Position numbers and translations under genes: made by a program. Positions 1-7,799 of a stretch of DNA of 64,000 nt are shown one piece after another. This stretch comes from Ruminococcus sp. Its GTDB lineage: Bacteria > Bacillota > Clostridia > Oscillospirales > Ruminococcaceae. Positions within the stretch are counted from its first letter, which is position 1. Every line of letters begins with the position of its first letter. The DNA lies in assembly GCA_015066705.1 (NCBI GenBank), contig SVNV01000008.1:1-64000 (forward strand), read 5' to 3'. A model generated the notes under the pieces. That model searched no databases, was not told the DNA's origin, and saw only the letters and a list, made by a program, of their open reading frames with translations.

Positions 1-1
1 T

Positions 2-325
2 GGTCGTCTTGGTAAGGTACTTGGTCCTCGTGGACTTATGCCAAACCCAAAGGCTGGTACAGTTACTCCAGACGTAGCTAAGGCTGTTGCTGAAGCTAAG
101 GCTGGTAAGATTGAATACCGTCTTGATAAGACAAACATCATCCACTGTCCAATCGGTAAGGCTTCTTTTGGAGCTGAAAAGCTTGAAGAAAACTTCAACA
201 CACTCATTGACGCAGTTGTTAAGGCTAAGCCAGCTGCTGCTAAGGGTCAGTACCTCAAGAGCGTTGTTGTTGCTTCAACAATGGGCGTTGGTATCAAGGT
301 TAACACAGCTAAGTACGGTGTATAA
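2..325 (+). CDS. rplA: 50S ribosomal protein L1, C-terminal part
   Basis: The gene enters from the left edge; the frame opens at base 2 and reads [19 protein letters not shown], the L1 signature around the second domain, and ends after 107 residues with [10 protein letters not shown]1 binds 23S rRNA at the mobile L1 stalk and helps release deacylated tRNA; in many bacteria it also represses its own operon. Codon use is strongly biased (GGT, GCT, AAG), as in the ribosomal genes downstream. It would be cotranscribed with upstream rplK, which is outside the window; rplJ-rplL follow only after about 1.5 kb with their own promoter and leader, an interrupted version of the usual rplKAJL order. Confidence 0.95.
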   Translation, partial: GRLGKVLGPRGLMPNPKAGTVTPDVAKAVAEAKAGKIEYRLDKTNIIHCPIGKASFGAEKLEENFNTLIDAVVKAKPAAAKGQYLKSVVVASTMGVGIKVNTAKYGV

Positions 326-327
326 AC

Positions 328-432
328 AAACCCTAACGGTTTGACCGACCTACCCTCGCATTTCATTTGAGAGGATTTTCTCGTTTTGAGTGCTCGGGTG
401 TTATCGGTTCGCTTGAAGCTCACCTTAAAGAG
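328..432. repeat. Structured intergenic element, family 1, copy A
   Basis: Lies three bases after the rplA stop. It starts with a small hairpin (AAACC/GGTTT), followed by the family sequence ACCTACCCTCGC and, at the 3' side, GTGCTCGGGTGTTATCGG and a TCGCTT...GCTCACCTTAAAGAG tail. The same blocks recur near 500, 15024 and 61965, with a different sequence in the first hairpin each time. It codes for nothing recognisable. Confidence 0.7.
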
Positions 433-470
433 CTTTGGCAAAATATTTTTAAGTTTAAATGTGTAAAAAA

Positions 471-498
471 AGCGTACGGATTTTCCGTACGCTTTTTT
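471..498 (+). terminator. Rho-independent terminator after rplA
   Basis: Perfect stem AGCGTACGGA / TCCGTACGCT with a TTTT-type loop, followed by TTTTTT. The same GCGTACGGA stem reappears near 13940, and a variant near 62710. Confidence 0.85.
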
Positions 499-596
499 GC
501 AACCCTGACGGTTGCACCGACCTCCCTCGCGACTAATTTGAGGTAACTCGAATTATCGCGTGCTCGGGGCTATCGGCTCACTAAGGCTCGCCTTAT
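499..596. repeat. Structured intergenic element, family 1, copy B
   Basis: Begins with hairpin GCAACC/GGTTGC and continues ACCGACCTCCCTCGC, then GCGTGCTCGGGGCTATCGGCTC and an AAGGCTCGCCTTA end. Compared with copy A, the first hairpin has changed on both sides so pairing is kept, while the linkers are nearly identical. It sits directly after the rplA terminator. Confidence 0.7.
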
Positions 597-608
597 AAAA
601 TAAAAATA

Positions 609-643
609 CCCACTATCCGTAAAAAGATAGTGGGATTATTTTA
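609..643 (+). terminator. Terminator-like hairpin
   Basis: Stem CCCACTATC / GATAGTGGG followed by ATTATTTTA. An almost identical hairpin closes nrdR near 15140, so this may be part of a recurring intergenic module. Confidence 0.6.
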
Positions 644-745
644 TCCGAAAGTTTTCGGTCAAGGCTTTTTCAAAAGGCTTGCGGTTTCCAAAGGCGAAAC
701 CCAAGCTCTGACGGTTGCACCGACCTCGCTGGAGTTCACAAAATA
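644..745. repeat. Degenerate palindromic repeat fragment
   Basis: Contains AAGGCTTTTTCAAAAGGCTT and GTTTCCAAAGGCGAAAC, two small hairpins, then a second partial copy of the family 1 start (CTGACGGTTGCACCGACCTCG). It looks like a truncated composite of the repeat families seen elsewhere in the window. The 62-codon reading frame across it is not considered a gene. Confidence 0.45.
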
Positions 746-833
746 TCCATATGATGAATTAGTTAAAAACGCCAAGGTTTTCAGATATATTTTGTGCAAG
801 CATACGAAATCTTTGTAGACGACATAAACCTTG

Positions 834-862
834 TTGACAATTATTAGTATAAAATGTATAAT
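834..862 (+). promoter_or_regulatory. Sigma-A promoter for the 199-aa membrane protein gene
   Basis: TTGACA at 834-839 and TATAAT at 857-862 with exactly 17 bases between: a full consensus promoter. Transcription would start near 869, leaving a leader of about 100 bases. Confidence 0.8.
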
Positions 863-966
863 AATTATTAACGAAGGAAGGTTAAAAAATAAAGAGAAAT
901 GACAACATCGTAAATACGTTCAAAATTAATTTTAAGTTCTTATTTCAGAAAGGAAAATGGTGCGTT

Positions 967-1566
967 ATGAGTGATGTTGAGAACCAGAAGATGAATAGAA
1001 CTCTGGAGTATTACAAGAAGTGTGACGAGTATGACAACGCTATCAGAGTTTGCAAGGGGAATCGTGAATATCTTAAGAAGTATATTATTCCGGCTGAAAA
1101 GGTCGAGGAAAATTTTAAATACGCAAAGAAAAGAAATATTGTTTTAGGAATTTCTGTTATGGCAGGATTTGTGGTGTTTGTTCTGAGTATGATGCTTTTG
1201 GACAGCAAATCGGTTGTTACTGCTGTAGCAGGTGGCGTGATTGCATTTCTGATGTGTGCGGTGGTTATGCTTATGATGCTTTCAAAGAAAATTCATAAGC
1301 TTGTTGCTGAGCAGGATAAGGTTAACGCGGGAATCAAACAGCAGATGATTGCCTGTGACAACAGAGTACTTGACCTTAAGGCAGAAAAGGAACAGTATCT
1401 TGTTACTCTCGAAAGCAATAATCTCGTAATTATTCCGACAAAGTATGCTAAGGTTGCTGAAAAGATTGCTGAATATATCAGAGAAAGCAAGGTTGAATCA
1501 GTTCAGGAAGCTATTGAACAGCTTGAAATTCAGGTCAGAATGATGAGAAGAATGAGAAAAAGATAA
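967..1566 (+). CDS. Hypothetical protein with two membrane segments and a coiled coil
   Basis: No family is recognised. The 199-residue protein has a charged N-terminal part (about 1-56), two hydrophobic segments at about 57-77 and 83-104 forming a membrane hairpin, and a long Glu/Lys-rich C-terminal half with coiled-coil character ending in a basic tail (RMMRRMRKR). Both ends would lie on the same side of the membrane, probably the cytoplasm. AAAGGA lies about 11 bases before the ATG. It stands alone, with its own consensus promoter and a terminator, between the two ribosomal protein units. Confidence 0.75.
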   Translation: MSDVENQKMNRTLEYYKKCDEYDNAIRVCKGNREYLKKYIIPAEKVEENFKYAKKRNIVLGISVMAGFVVFVLSMMLLDSKSVVTAVAGGVIAFLMCAVVMLMMLSKKIHKLVAEQDKVNAGIKQQMIACDNRVLDLKAEKEQYLVTLESNNLVIIPTKYAKVAEKIAEYIRESKVESVQEAIEQLEIQVRMMRRMRKR

Positions 1567-1570
1567 ACCA

Positions 1571-1596
1571 AAAGCTCCGTGAAAGCGGGGCTTTTT
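1571..1596 (+). terminator. Terminator of the 199-aa protein gene
   Basis: AAAGCTCCG / CGGGGCTTT stem (one T-G pair) followed by TTTTT, directly after the stop codon. Confidence 0.7.
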
Positions 1597-1670
1597 AATG
1601 TAGGTGACAGTTATATGAAAAGTAAAACTCTTAAATTTACAAAAAGTTAATAAAACAAGTTTAAAACCCC

Positions 1671-1699
1671 TTGACAAATGTCACGGGGTTTGTTATAAT
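1671..1699 (+). promoter_or_regulatory. Consensus extended -10 promoter of rplJL
   Basis: TTGACA at 1671-1676, a 17-base spacer and TGTTATAAT ending at 1699 give consensus -35, -10 and extended -10 elements together, as expected for a highly expressed ribosomal operon. Confidence 0.9.
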
Positions 1700-1705
1700 A
1701 TATAA

Positions 1706-1862
1706 GCATTCGTATCTAAAGACAGTTGGTAGCGGTAACGTGTAAATCCAGCCGAGGAAGGAATTGCAGAGTTATATGATGACTTTGTGCCTTTTTCGGA
1801 TTATGTTTCGAAAAAGGCTTTCTTATTGATACGACTGGCAAATTTATTTCAAAGAGGTGAAA
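1706..1862 (+). ncRNA. Ribosomal protein L10 leader RNA
   Basis: The 5' untranslated region of rplJ contains AAGACAGTTGGTAGCGGTAA and CCAGCCGAGGAAGG, the characteristic kink-turn segments of the bacterial L10 leader (Rfam L10_leader family), followed by a second hairpin (GCCTTTTTC...GAAAAAGGC) just before the ribosome-binding site. In this family, the L10(L12)4 complex binds the leader and lowers expression of rplJ-rplL. The assignment rests on motif and position; a covariance search would settle it. Confidence 0.8.
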
Positions 1863-1869
1863 TTAAAAA

Positions 1870-2376
1870 ATGCCAAGTGAAAAGATTTTGCTCGCAAAAC
1901 AGCAGAGAGTCGCTGAACTCACAGAAAAGCTCAAGGGTGCTGCTGCTGGTGTACTCGTTGATTACAAGGGTATCACTGTTGAAGAAGACACCAAGCTCAG
2001 AAGAGAGCTCAGAGAGGCTGGCGTTGAGTACTTTGTAGAAAAGAACACAATGCTCCGTTTTGCAATGAAGGAATGCGGTCTTGACGGACTCACAAACGTA
2101 CTCGAAGGTACAACTGCTATCGCTCTTTCAACAGACGACCAGACAGCACCTGCAAGAGTACTCGGAAAGTTCTCAGAGGCTTGCAACGGTGAGAAGTTCA
2201 ACCTTAAGGCTGGATTCATCGGTGAAGAAATTTACGATGAAGCAGGCGTTAAGAAGCTTTCAAAGATTCCATCAAGAGATGTACTTCTTGCTCAGCTCGT
2301 TGGTTCACTTCAGGGACCTATGCAGAAGCTTGCTGCAACAATTCAGGCTATCATCGACAAGGGCGAAGTTGCTTAA
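1870..2376 (+). CDS. rplJ: 50S ribosomal protein L10
   Basis: The 168-residue protein begins MPSEKILLAKQQRVAELTEK and contains the VDYKGITVEEDTKLRRELR segment typical of L10, with a C-terminal helix for binding L7/L12 dimers. L10 anchors the stalk to 23S rRNA next to the GTPase centre. AGAGGTGA precedes the ATG by about 9 bases. It follows the L10 leader and is cotranscribed with rplL, 71 bases downstream. Length is normal for the family, and codon use is highly biased, as expected for a very abundant protein. Confidence 0.97.
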   Translation: MPSEKILLAKQQRVAELTEKLKGAAAGVLVDYKGITVEEDTKLRRELREAGVEYFVEKNTMLRFAMKECGLDGLTNVLEGTTAIALSTDDQTAPARVLGKFSEACNGEKFNLKAGFIGEEIYDEAGVKKLSKIPSRDVLLAQLVGSLQGPMQKLAATIQAIIDKGEVA

Positions 2377-2447
2377 TAACTGTCGTCACAACATTAAACT
2401 GGCGGTTTAAACCGCAAATCTATAATTATTAAAGGAGAAAAATTATC

Positions 2448-2819
2448 ATGGCTTCAGAAAAGATTATGAATTTTATTGAAGAAATCAAGGCTCTCAGCGT
2501 ACTCGAACTCGCTGAACTCGTAGACGCAATCCAGGAAGAATTTGGTGTAACAGCTGCTGTTGCTGCTGCTCCAGCTGCAGGTGCAGGCGCTGCTGCTGCA
2601 GAAGAAAAGACAGAATTTGACGTAATCCTCGCTTCATTCGGCGATTCAAAGATGGGCGTTATCAAGGCTGTTAAGGATATCTGCGGTCTCGGACTTAAGG
2701 AAGCTAAGGAACTCGTTGAAGCAGCTCCTAAGGCTCTTAAGGAAGGCGTTGCTAAGGCAGAAGCTGAAGAAATCAAGGCTAAGCTCGAAGAAGCTGGCGC
2801 TACAATCGAACTCAAGTAA
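2448..2819 (+). CDS. rplL: 50S ribosomal protein L7/L12
   Basis: 123 residues with the usual three parts: an N-terminal dimerisation domain (about 1-35), an Ala/Gly-rich hinge ([18 protein letters not shown]) and the C-terminal factor-binding domain with [20 protein letters not shown]. It recruits elongation factors to the ribosome. AAAGGAG lies 9-10 bases before the ATG. A strong terminator follows 21 bases after the stop, closing the rplJL unit. Confidence 0.97.
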   Translation: MASEKIMNFIEEIKALSVLELAELVDAIQEEFGVTAAVAAAPAAGAGAAAAEEKTEFDVILASFGDSKMGVIKAVKDICGLGLKEAKELVEAAPKALKEGVAKAEAEEIKAKLEEAGATIELK

Positions 2820-2840
2820 TTTTAAGCTTGATACATTTAA

Positions 2841-2869
2841 AAAGCACGGATTTTTTCCGTGCTTTTTTG
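2841..2869 (+). terminator. Terminator of rplJL
   Basis: AAAGCACGGA / TCCGTGCTTT stem followed by TTTTT. A related AGCACGA stem ends rpsT near 38950. Confidence 0.9.
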
Positions 2870-2981
2870 TTTTTATAATAAAAAATCAGTAAGCCTGCAT
2901 AAAAACAAGGGCCGTTATTTGTTTTTTCAATCAATAGACACGGAAGAACTTGCGTGATATACTTTAATAGAGGTGGGTTTT

Positions 2982-3623
2982 ATGAAAAGAAAATTATTGA
3001 TTGCTGTGGCTGTGGTTGCGATGATGCTGACTACCGCTTGTGAATATACTTTCAAAGGGACAGAGAAAAAAGAAAAAGCCTCAACTATTGTGGATACATC
3101 AGTTGTTGATGTGGTTACATACGAAAAGCTTGAGGATTTGAGTAAACATTCGGATATTATCGTTGTGGGTGAATACCTTGACGACGGAGAGCCGATTATG
3201 ATTTCAAACGCTAACGGCGAAAGCTATCACAGCGGTAAAATGAAAGGAATACTGAAAATTTCCCGTGTTTTACAGGGTGAAGTCAGTGTAGGCGACGAAA
3301 TCGCAATAATACAGAGATATTCCATAAAGGAAGAGGACGGAGTTACTTACATCGAGGATAAAAGCGGACTTACTCCTATGAAAAAGGGTGATAAGTGGGT
3401 TTGCTTTCTGGCGTACGACGATAGAGATGATGTTTACTGGACTGTAAGCTCTTACCTCGGACGCTTTCACGTGCCGGAAAATAAAGAGGATTTGGCTCAG
3501 CACCTCTCTGCAGAAGAAATGGGGCTTTATGTAAAGAACGATTACAACAGTATGCTCTACAATCAGCTTGTAAAGGCTTATGATTGGGGAACTGAACCCG
3601 AAACAGAAAAAAAGATGAAATAA
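2982..3623 (+). CDS. Putative lipoprotein of unknown function
   Basis: The protein (213 residues) starts MKRKLLIAVAVVAMMLTTAC, a signal peptide with a lipobox-like ending and Cys at residue 20, so it should be lipid-anchored outside the membrane. The ATG at 2982 is preferred over an in-frame GTG nine bases upstream because GAGGTGG then has normal spacing. The exported part, roughly 45-195, contains VGEYLDDGEP, RVLQGEVSVGDEI and PMKKGDKWVCFL, resembling small beta-rich proteins in which a metabolite-independent SH3-like fold is common, but no named family is recognised. It is followed by a bidirectional terminator shared with the convergent aminotransferase gene. Confidence 0.75.
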   Translation: MKRKLLIAVAVVAMMLTTACEYTFKGTEKKEKASTIVDTSVVDVVTYEKLEDLSKHSDIIVVGEYLDDGEPIMISNANGESYHSGKMKGILKISRVLQGEVSVGDEIAIIQRYSIKEEDGVTYIEDKSGLTPMKKGDKWVCFLAYDDRDDVYWTVSSYLGRFHVPENKEDLAQHLSAEEMGLYVKNDYNSMLYNQLVKAYDWGTEPETEKKMK

Positions 3624-3651
3624 CAGAGACCGTTGAAACGGTTGAATAGAT

Positions 3652-3685
3652 AAAAAAAGAGTGCATTAATGCACTCTTTTTTTTA
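3652..3685. terminator. Bidirectional terminator
   Basis: Perfect palindrome AGAGTGCATTAATGCACTCT flanked by A-rich and T-rich runs on the two sides, between convergent genes. It overlaps the last codons of the aminotransferase gene by a few bases. Confidence 0.9.
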
Positions 3686-4963
3686 TTCTTCAAGCAATTT
3701 TTCAACTGCTGCGAGCTTTGTGCTTATACAGAAAAGCTCAGCGGCAAGCTTAAGTTCCTCGACAGGTGGATAAGTAGGTGCAATTCTGAGATTCTTGTCG
3801 TCAGGGTCTTTTCCGTACGGATAAGTAGCACCTGCTCCTGTGAGAACAACTCCGCCTTCCTTACAAAGCTGTGCAATTCTCTTTGCGCAACCCTTTGGTG
3901 CCATAAAGCTGATAAAATATCCGCCCTTTGGCTTGTGCCAGCTTCCGATACCAAGAGGTGAAAGTTCCTTTTCAAGAGCGTCAAGAACAGTTTCAAACTT
4001 TGGATTTATAAGCTCAGCCAGAGTTTTCATCTGTGCTTCAAGTCCTTCAAAATCCTTGAAGAAACGCACGTGGCGAAGCATATTTATCTTGTCGTAGCCG
4101 ATTGTCTGAATGTTCATCAGCTTCTTGTAGTATGCGATATTCTTTTCCGAAGCACCCATAACAGCAACGCCTGCGCCCGCAAAGCTTACCTTTGAAGTTG
4201 AGCCGAAGATGTAAATCATATCCTCGTTGCCGTGTTTCTTAGCTTCTTCAAGAATAGGGAGTAGATAATCCCTGTCATCTGAAAGGTGGTGAACACAGTA
4301 AGCGTTGTCCCAGAAAATTCTGAAGTCAGAAGCCTTTGGCTGGAGAGAAGCAAATCTCTTTACCACCTCGTCAGAGAATGTAATTCCCGTTGGATTTGAA
4401 TACATAGGAACGCACCAGATACCCTTGATTGATGCATCCTCAGAAACAAGCTTTTCAATCATATCCATATCAGGGCCGTCGCTGTTCATAGGAATATTTA
4501 TCATTTCAATTCCGAAGCCCTCTGTGATTGCGAAGTGTCTGTCGTATCCCGGACAAGGACAAAGCCACTTAAGGTTTCCCTGCTTACCCCAAGGAGTAGC
4601 CTCCTCGTTTACGCCGAAAAACATATTCTTCATAATTGTATCGTACATAAGGTTAAGGCTTGAGTTTCCTGCAACAATGACTTCCTTTTCGGAAACGCCA
4701 ATCATCTGTGAAAACAGCTTCTTAGCTTCGCCTATACCATCAAGTCCGCCATAGTTTCTGCAATCAACCCCGTTACCGTCACTAAGACAGCTTGTTGAGT
4801 TTACAGCGTCAAGAAGTCCCATTGCTGTATCAAGCTGATTAGCAGCAGGCTTTCCTCTTGACATATCAAGGCTGAGGCCTCTTGATTTAAAAGCCTCATA
4901 CTCTTTTTTTACTTCATTTTTAAAAGCGACAAGCTCTTCTTTTGTCATTTCGCAAAGTTTCAT
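3683..4963 (-). CDS. PLP-dependent aspartate aminotransferase, Aminotran_MocR (type If) class
   Basis: The 426-residue protein contains LDMSRGKPAANQLD near the N-terminus, the LPDGNG-like loop region ending CRNYGG, NSSLNLMYDT, CPCPGYDRHF, VPMYSNPTGI, WDNAYCVHH, and the PLP-lysine motif GSTSKVSFAGAG with the lysine at residue 258. This set matches the Aminotran_MocR family, members of which transfer the amino group of aspartate to 2-oxoglutarate. The start is set at 4963 because AAAGGT then lies nine bases upstream; GTG (4981) and ATG (4972) starts sit on top of that site. A TTGCAA-17-TACAAT promoter precedes it. It appears monocistronic. Confidence 0.88.
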   Translation of the reverse strand: MKLCEMTKEELVAFKNEVKKEYEAFKSRGLSLDMSRGKPAANQLDTAMGLLDAVNSTSCLSDGNGVDCRNYGGLDGIGEAKKLFSQMIGVSEKEVIVAGNSSLNLMYDTIMKNMFFGVNEEATPWGKQGNLKWLCPCPGYDRHFAITEGFGIEMINIPMNSDGPDMDMIEKLVSEDASIKGIWCVPMYSNPTGITFSDEVVKRFASLQPKASDFRIFWDNAYCVHHLSDDRDYLLPILEEAKKHGNEDMIYIFGSTSKVSFAGAGVAVMGASEKNIAYYKKLMNIQTIGYDKINMLRHVRFFKDFEGLEAQMKTLAELINPKFETVLDALEKELSPLGIGSWHKPKGGYFISFMAPKGCAKRIAQLCKEGGVVLTGAGATYPYGKDPDDKNLRIAPTYPPVEELKLAAELFCISTKLAAVEKLLEE

Positions 4964-5002
4964 AAAATTCATACCTTTCACAAATACTTCAAGTTATAAT
5001 AC

Positions 5003-5031
5003 ATTGTATACCACAACGTGAATTTTTGCAA
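5003..5031 (-). promoter_or_regulatory. Promoter of the aminotransferase gene
   Basis: On the minus strand TTGCAA, 17 bases, TACAAT. About 40 bases separate the -10 from the chosen start codon. Confidence 0.7.
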
Positions 5032-5141
5032 GAGGTTTTAATAAATCCTGCAAAATTTTCTATGTTTACCACAAATAACCTTTGTTTTTATGTGAATAAT
5101 GGGCATTTATGCCGAAGAAAATTCGTAAAAAAGAAATCTGA

Positions 5142-5519
5142 TTAAAAAACTCCTTCAATATCAGGAATTTCTGCTTCTAAAAGGTAAAGGATTCTGGTTC
5201 TTAATTTTATACAGCTTTCAAAATAGCTTTCCGGAGAAGCGTAGAGTTGAAACTCCAGCTGTGAAACCAAATCTGAAATATCCTTCAAATCGGAATTGAC
5301 ACACACAAAGGAAACCTTCTTTTTGAAAGCTTCCCAGTCGTGGGTAAATTCATCAAGATGACGCTCTGCACTTGCAAGGTCCTGCTGAAGAACAAGGCTT
5401 TCGCTTTTTGAAATAAGGTCGTCAAAATCTTTTCTCAGAGAGCTTATCTCAAAAATCCCCCACAATGAAACAATTATTATTAAACTCATTATTCCGATAC
5501 AGATTATTACTCGTTTCAC
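5142..5519 (-). CDS. DUF4363 family protein
   Basis: 125 residues with an N-terminal membrane anchor (VIICIGIMSLIIIVSLWGIF, about 4-23) and a helical outside domain with LxxAERHLDEF and WEAFKKKVSFVC segments, the pattern of DUF4363, which is commonly found next to DUF421 genes. Its GTG start shares one base with the TAG stop of the DUF421 gene, implying translational coupling. Function is unknown; the neighbouring germination operon suggests a role in the spore or its membrane. Confidence 0.75.
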   Translation of the reverse strand: MKRVIICIGIMSLIIIVSLWGIFEISSLRKDFDDLISKSESLVLQQDLASAERHLDEFTHDWEAFKKKVSFVCVNSDLKDISDLVSQLEFQLYASPESYFESCIKLRTRILYLLEAEIPDIEGVF

Positions 5520-6193
5520 TATGTCGGCTCCTTTCTTATGAGAATATTTTTGTTTTTTCCGTCAGTAGAAAAGAGATAAACCTCCTTTGGGGCAATGTTA
5601 TTTCTTGAGAGATAAAGGTCAAGCTGTTTTTGAGTCATATTTATAGAATCCATTGACGAGGTAATGATTTCGCCGTCGTCTATTATGGTTACAGGTGGGT
5701 TTGAAGTAGGAATTGTGTGTTTCTGGCTTTCGGGGGTAAGAGGCTGAAATGGTGCTTTGAGATAAAAGCTCAGCTTTCCGTTTGTTTCAACTATTGCATA
5801 CTGAACCTCGGAAATATCAAAAATTCCTTGGTTTCGCATTGATTCCATCAGGTCGTCGGTGGTGTAGCGAATGTTTTTAAGCTCTTTCTGAATGACTTTT
5901 CCGTCGGAAATAATAACTTTTGGACTTCCCGAAACAAGTCGGCGGATTTTTCTTGATTTAAATGCGAGAGTAGAAACAATTACATCAAGACATACAAGAG
6001 TCAAAACGGGAACAATTCCTCTTATAAGTGGGATTTCCGAGTTTTCTGCAGGGAGGGTTGCGATATTTGAAATGAGAATTGTTATAACAAGCTCGTTTGG
6101 CGAAAGCTCTCCAAGCTGGTGCTTTCCCATAAGACGTATTGAAAAGACAATCACAACATAAAGAATTATTGAACGTATAAAAACTATAAGCAT
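5519..6193 (-). CDS. DUF421 (YetF-like) membrane protein
   Basis: 224 residues. Three hydrophobic segments lie in the first 80 residues (including RLMGKHQLGELSPNELVITI, the DUF421 hallmark), followed by a soluble domain with SGSPKVIISDGKVIQKELK and DDLMESMRNQGI, the other conserved blocks of the YetF/YcaP group. In Bacillus, DUF421 proteins include spore inner-membrane proteins that affect membrane order and wet-heat resistance (YetF, 2Duf). Here it is divergent from the gerA-type operon 120 bases away and coupled to a DUF4363 gene, consistent with a spore membrane role; that role is inferred. Confidence 0.85.
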   Translation of the reverse strand: MLIVFIRSIILYVVIVFSIRLMGKHQLGELSPNELVITILISNIATLPAENSEIPLIRGIVPVLTLVCLDVIVSTLAFKSRKIRRLVSGSPKVIISDGKVIQKELKNIRYTTDDLMESMRNQGIFDISEVQYAIVETNGKLSFYLKAPFQPLTPESQKHTIPTSNPPVTIIDDGEIITSSMDSINMTQKQLDLYLSRNNIAPKEVYLFSTDGKNKNILIRKEPT

Positions 6194-6245
6194 CTTTTTT
6201 CTCCTTTTTTAAAACTATTCTGTCCCTGAGATTTAAAATAATACC

Positions 6246-6274
6246 GTATAAACAGCGGAATTTTTCAAATACTT
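6246..6274 (+). promoter_or_regulatory. Possible sigma-G-type promoter of the germination operon
   Basis: GTATA at 6246-6250, 17 bases, then AATACTT, a partial match to the forespore sigma-G pattern (GHATR, about 18 bases, CATnnTA). No good sigma-A promoter was seen here, which fits forespore expression, but the match is weak. Confidence 0.3.
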
Positions 6275-6313
6275 TTTATAGCCAATTATTGAAATAACAA
6301 GGAAGGAAAAACT

Positions 6314-7786
6314 ATGCTTTCTTATGAAAATTATGAAAACGAACCTATAAAAAAGGGACTTTACGATAAAATCACAGACATTCGTACTATATGCTCAAAT
6401 ACTGCCGACCTTAACATTATGGAGGTGGAAATTTCAGGAGTAAAGTGTGCGGTTGTAACTATTGAGGCAATGCTTCTGACACTGAGTATTTCTCAGGAAA
6501 TGTTTGGTTATCTTATGAATTTCAATGTCAGAAACTGCGACGCTGACGGAGTTTTCAAATTTCTGACCGAGCAAAGCCTTTTGTCAACAGAACGAAAAAC
6601 GGTTTACACCTACGGTGAGCTTTTAAGACTTGCCTTTTCCGGCTTTGGCGTGGTGCTTGTTGACGGAATTGAAAAAGGAGTTGCTTTTGGTGTTCAGGGG
6701 TATGACAAGCGTTCGGTTACCGAGCCGACAAACGACATCAATGTCAAGGGCTCAAAGGAAGGCTTTATCGAGGTTGTAAGAACCAATATCTCTCTTGTCA
6801 GACGAAAGCTCAAAACCGCCGCACTGAGATTTGAAATGCTTCAGGTGGGAGAAAAATCAAAAACAGACGTGGTTATTGCTTATATTGCGGGACGAGCAAG
6901 ACAGGATTACGTTGACGAGGTGAGAAAAAAACTAAAAGGCATAAAGCTTGATACTGTGCTTACAAGCGGTTATATTTCTGCGTTTTTAGAGCAGGACAAA
7001 AAGAGCATTTTTTCCTCGGTTTTTCAGACGGAAAGACCTGACGTTTTTTGTGCAAAGCTCAACGAAGGCAGAGTGGGGATTTTAATTGAAGGCACACCCT
7101 TCGCACTTTTATGTCCGTCGATTTTTACTGAAAATTTTGCAACCATTGACGACTATGTTTCAAAGCCCTTTTATGCAACCTACATCAGACTTCTGAAATA
7201 CCTATGCTTTTTTGTGACCATAGCAATTCCGGGAATTTACGTTGCTCTAGCAACCTATCACCCCGAAACCTTCAGTCACAATCTGCTTTTGAATCTTGTA
7301 GCTTCCGAGGAGGCAACCCCCTATCCTCTTTATGTAGAAGTCTTTATTATGATGATTTTTTACGAAATAATGCGTGAGGCGGGAATACGACTTCCCCGTG
7401 CGGTGGGAGGTGCGGTTTCTATTGTAGGAGGACTTATCATCGGCGATGCGGCAGTAAAAAGCGGTCTTGTTTCGGGAGCAATTCTTATTGTAATCGGAAT
7501 CACAGCAACAGCTTCCTTTGTTGTTCCGTCGATAAATGAACAGACAACAATCCTCCGACTTGCTTTTATTCTTGCGGGAGGGATTTCAGGACTTTTCGGA
7601 ATAGGTCTTGCTACAACCTTTGTAATCTTCAACGTATGCTCAATGGACGATTTCGGAGTGCCTTACACCGCACCTATTTCGCCTTTCACCAAAAGAGCTT
7701 TTTTCCACTCAATGGGACGTGCAGACTTTAAAAAGCTTGAAAAGGAGACTTCGGATATTTCCCGACTAAACGGCGCAGGACGCTGA
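6314..7786 (+). CDS. gerA: Spore germination protein, GerA family A subunit
   Basis: 490 residues of GerABA architecture: a cytoplasmic N-terminal domain (about 1-290) followed by membrane segments from about 290 to 450, including GIYVALATYHPETFSHNLL and EIMREAGIRLPRAVGGAVSI, hallmarks of the family. GerA-type A, B and C subunits form the nutrient receptor in the spore inner membrane; recent work treats the A subunit as a ligand-gated channel. Downstream genes are the B subunit (13-base gap) and C lipoprotein (overlap), a complete receptor operon. The cognate nutrient cannot be deduced. The symbol denotes the family, not orthology to Bacillus gerAA. Confidence 0.93.
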   Translation: MLSYENYENEPIKKGLYDKITDIRTICSNTADLNIMEVEISGVKCAVVTIEAMLLTLSISQEMFGYLMNFNVRNCDADGVFKFLTEQSLLSTERKTVYTYGELLRLAFSGFGVVLVDGIEKGVAFGVQGYDKRSVTEPTNDINVKGSKEGFIEVVRTNISLVRRKLKTAALRFEMLQVGEKSKTDVVIAYIAGRARQDYVDEVRKKLKGIKLDTVLTSGYISAFLEQDKKSIFSSVFQTERPDVFCAKLNEGRVGILIEGTPFALLCPSIFTENFATIDDYVSKPFYATYIRLLKYLCFFVTIAIPGIYVALATYHPETFSHNLLLNLVASEEATPYPLYVEVFIMMIFYEIMREAGIRLPRAVGGAVSIVGGLIIGDAAVKSGLVSGAILIVIGITATASFVVPSINEQTTILRLAFILAGGISGLFGIGLATTFVIFNVCSMDDFGVPYTAPISPFTKRAFFHSMGRADFKKLEKETSDISRLNGAGR

Positions 7787-7799
7787 GAAGGAGGCTTAT

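Noticed and set aside
630..818. 62-codon frame containing repeat-derived sequence
   Set aside because: It crosses a terminator hairpin and two repeat fragments, has no ribosome-binding site, and similar frames recur wherever such repeats occur.
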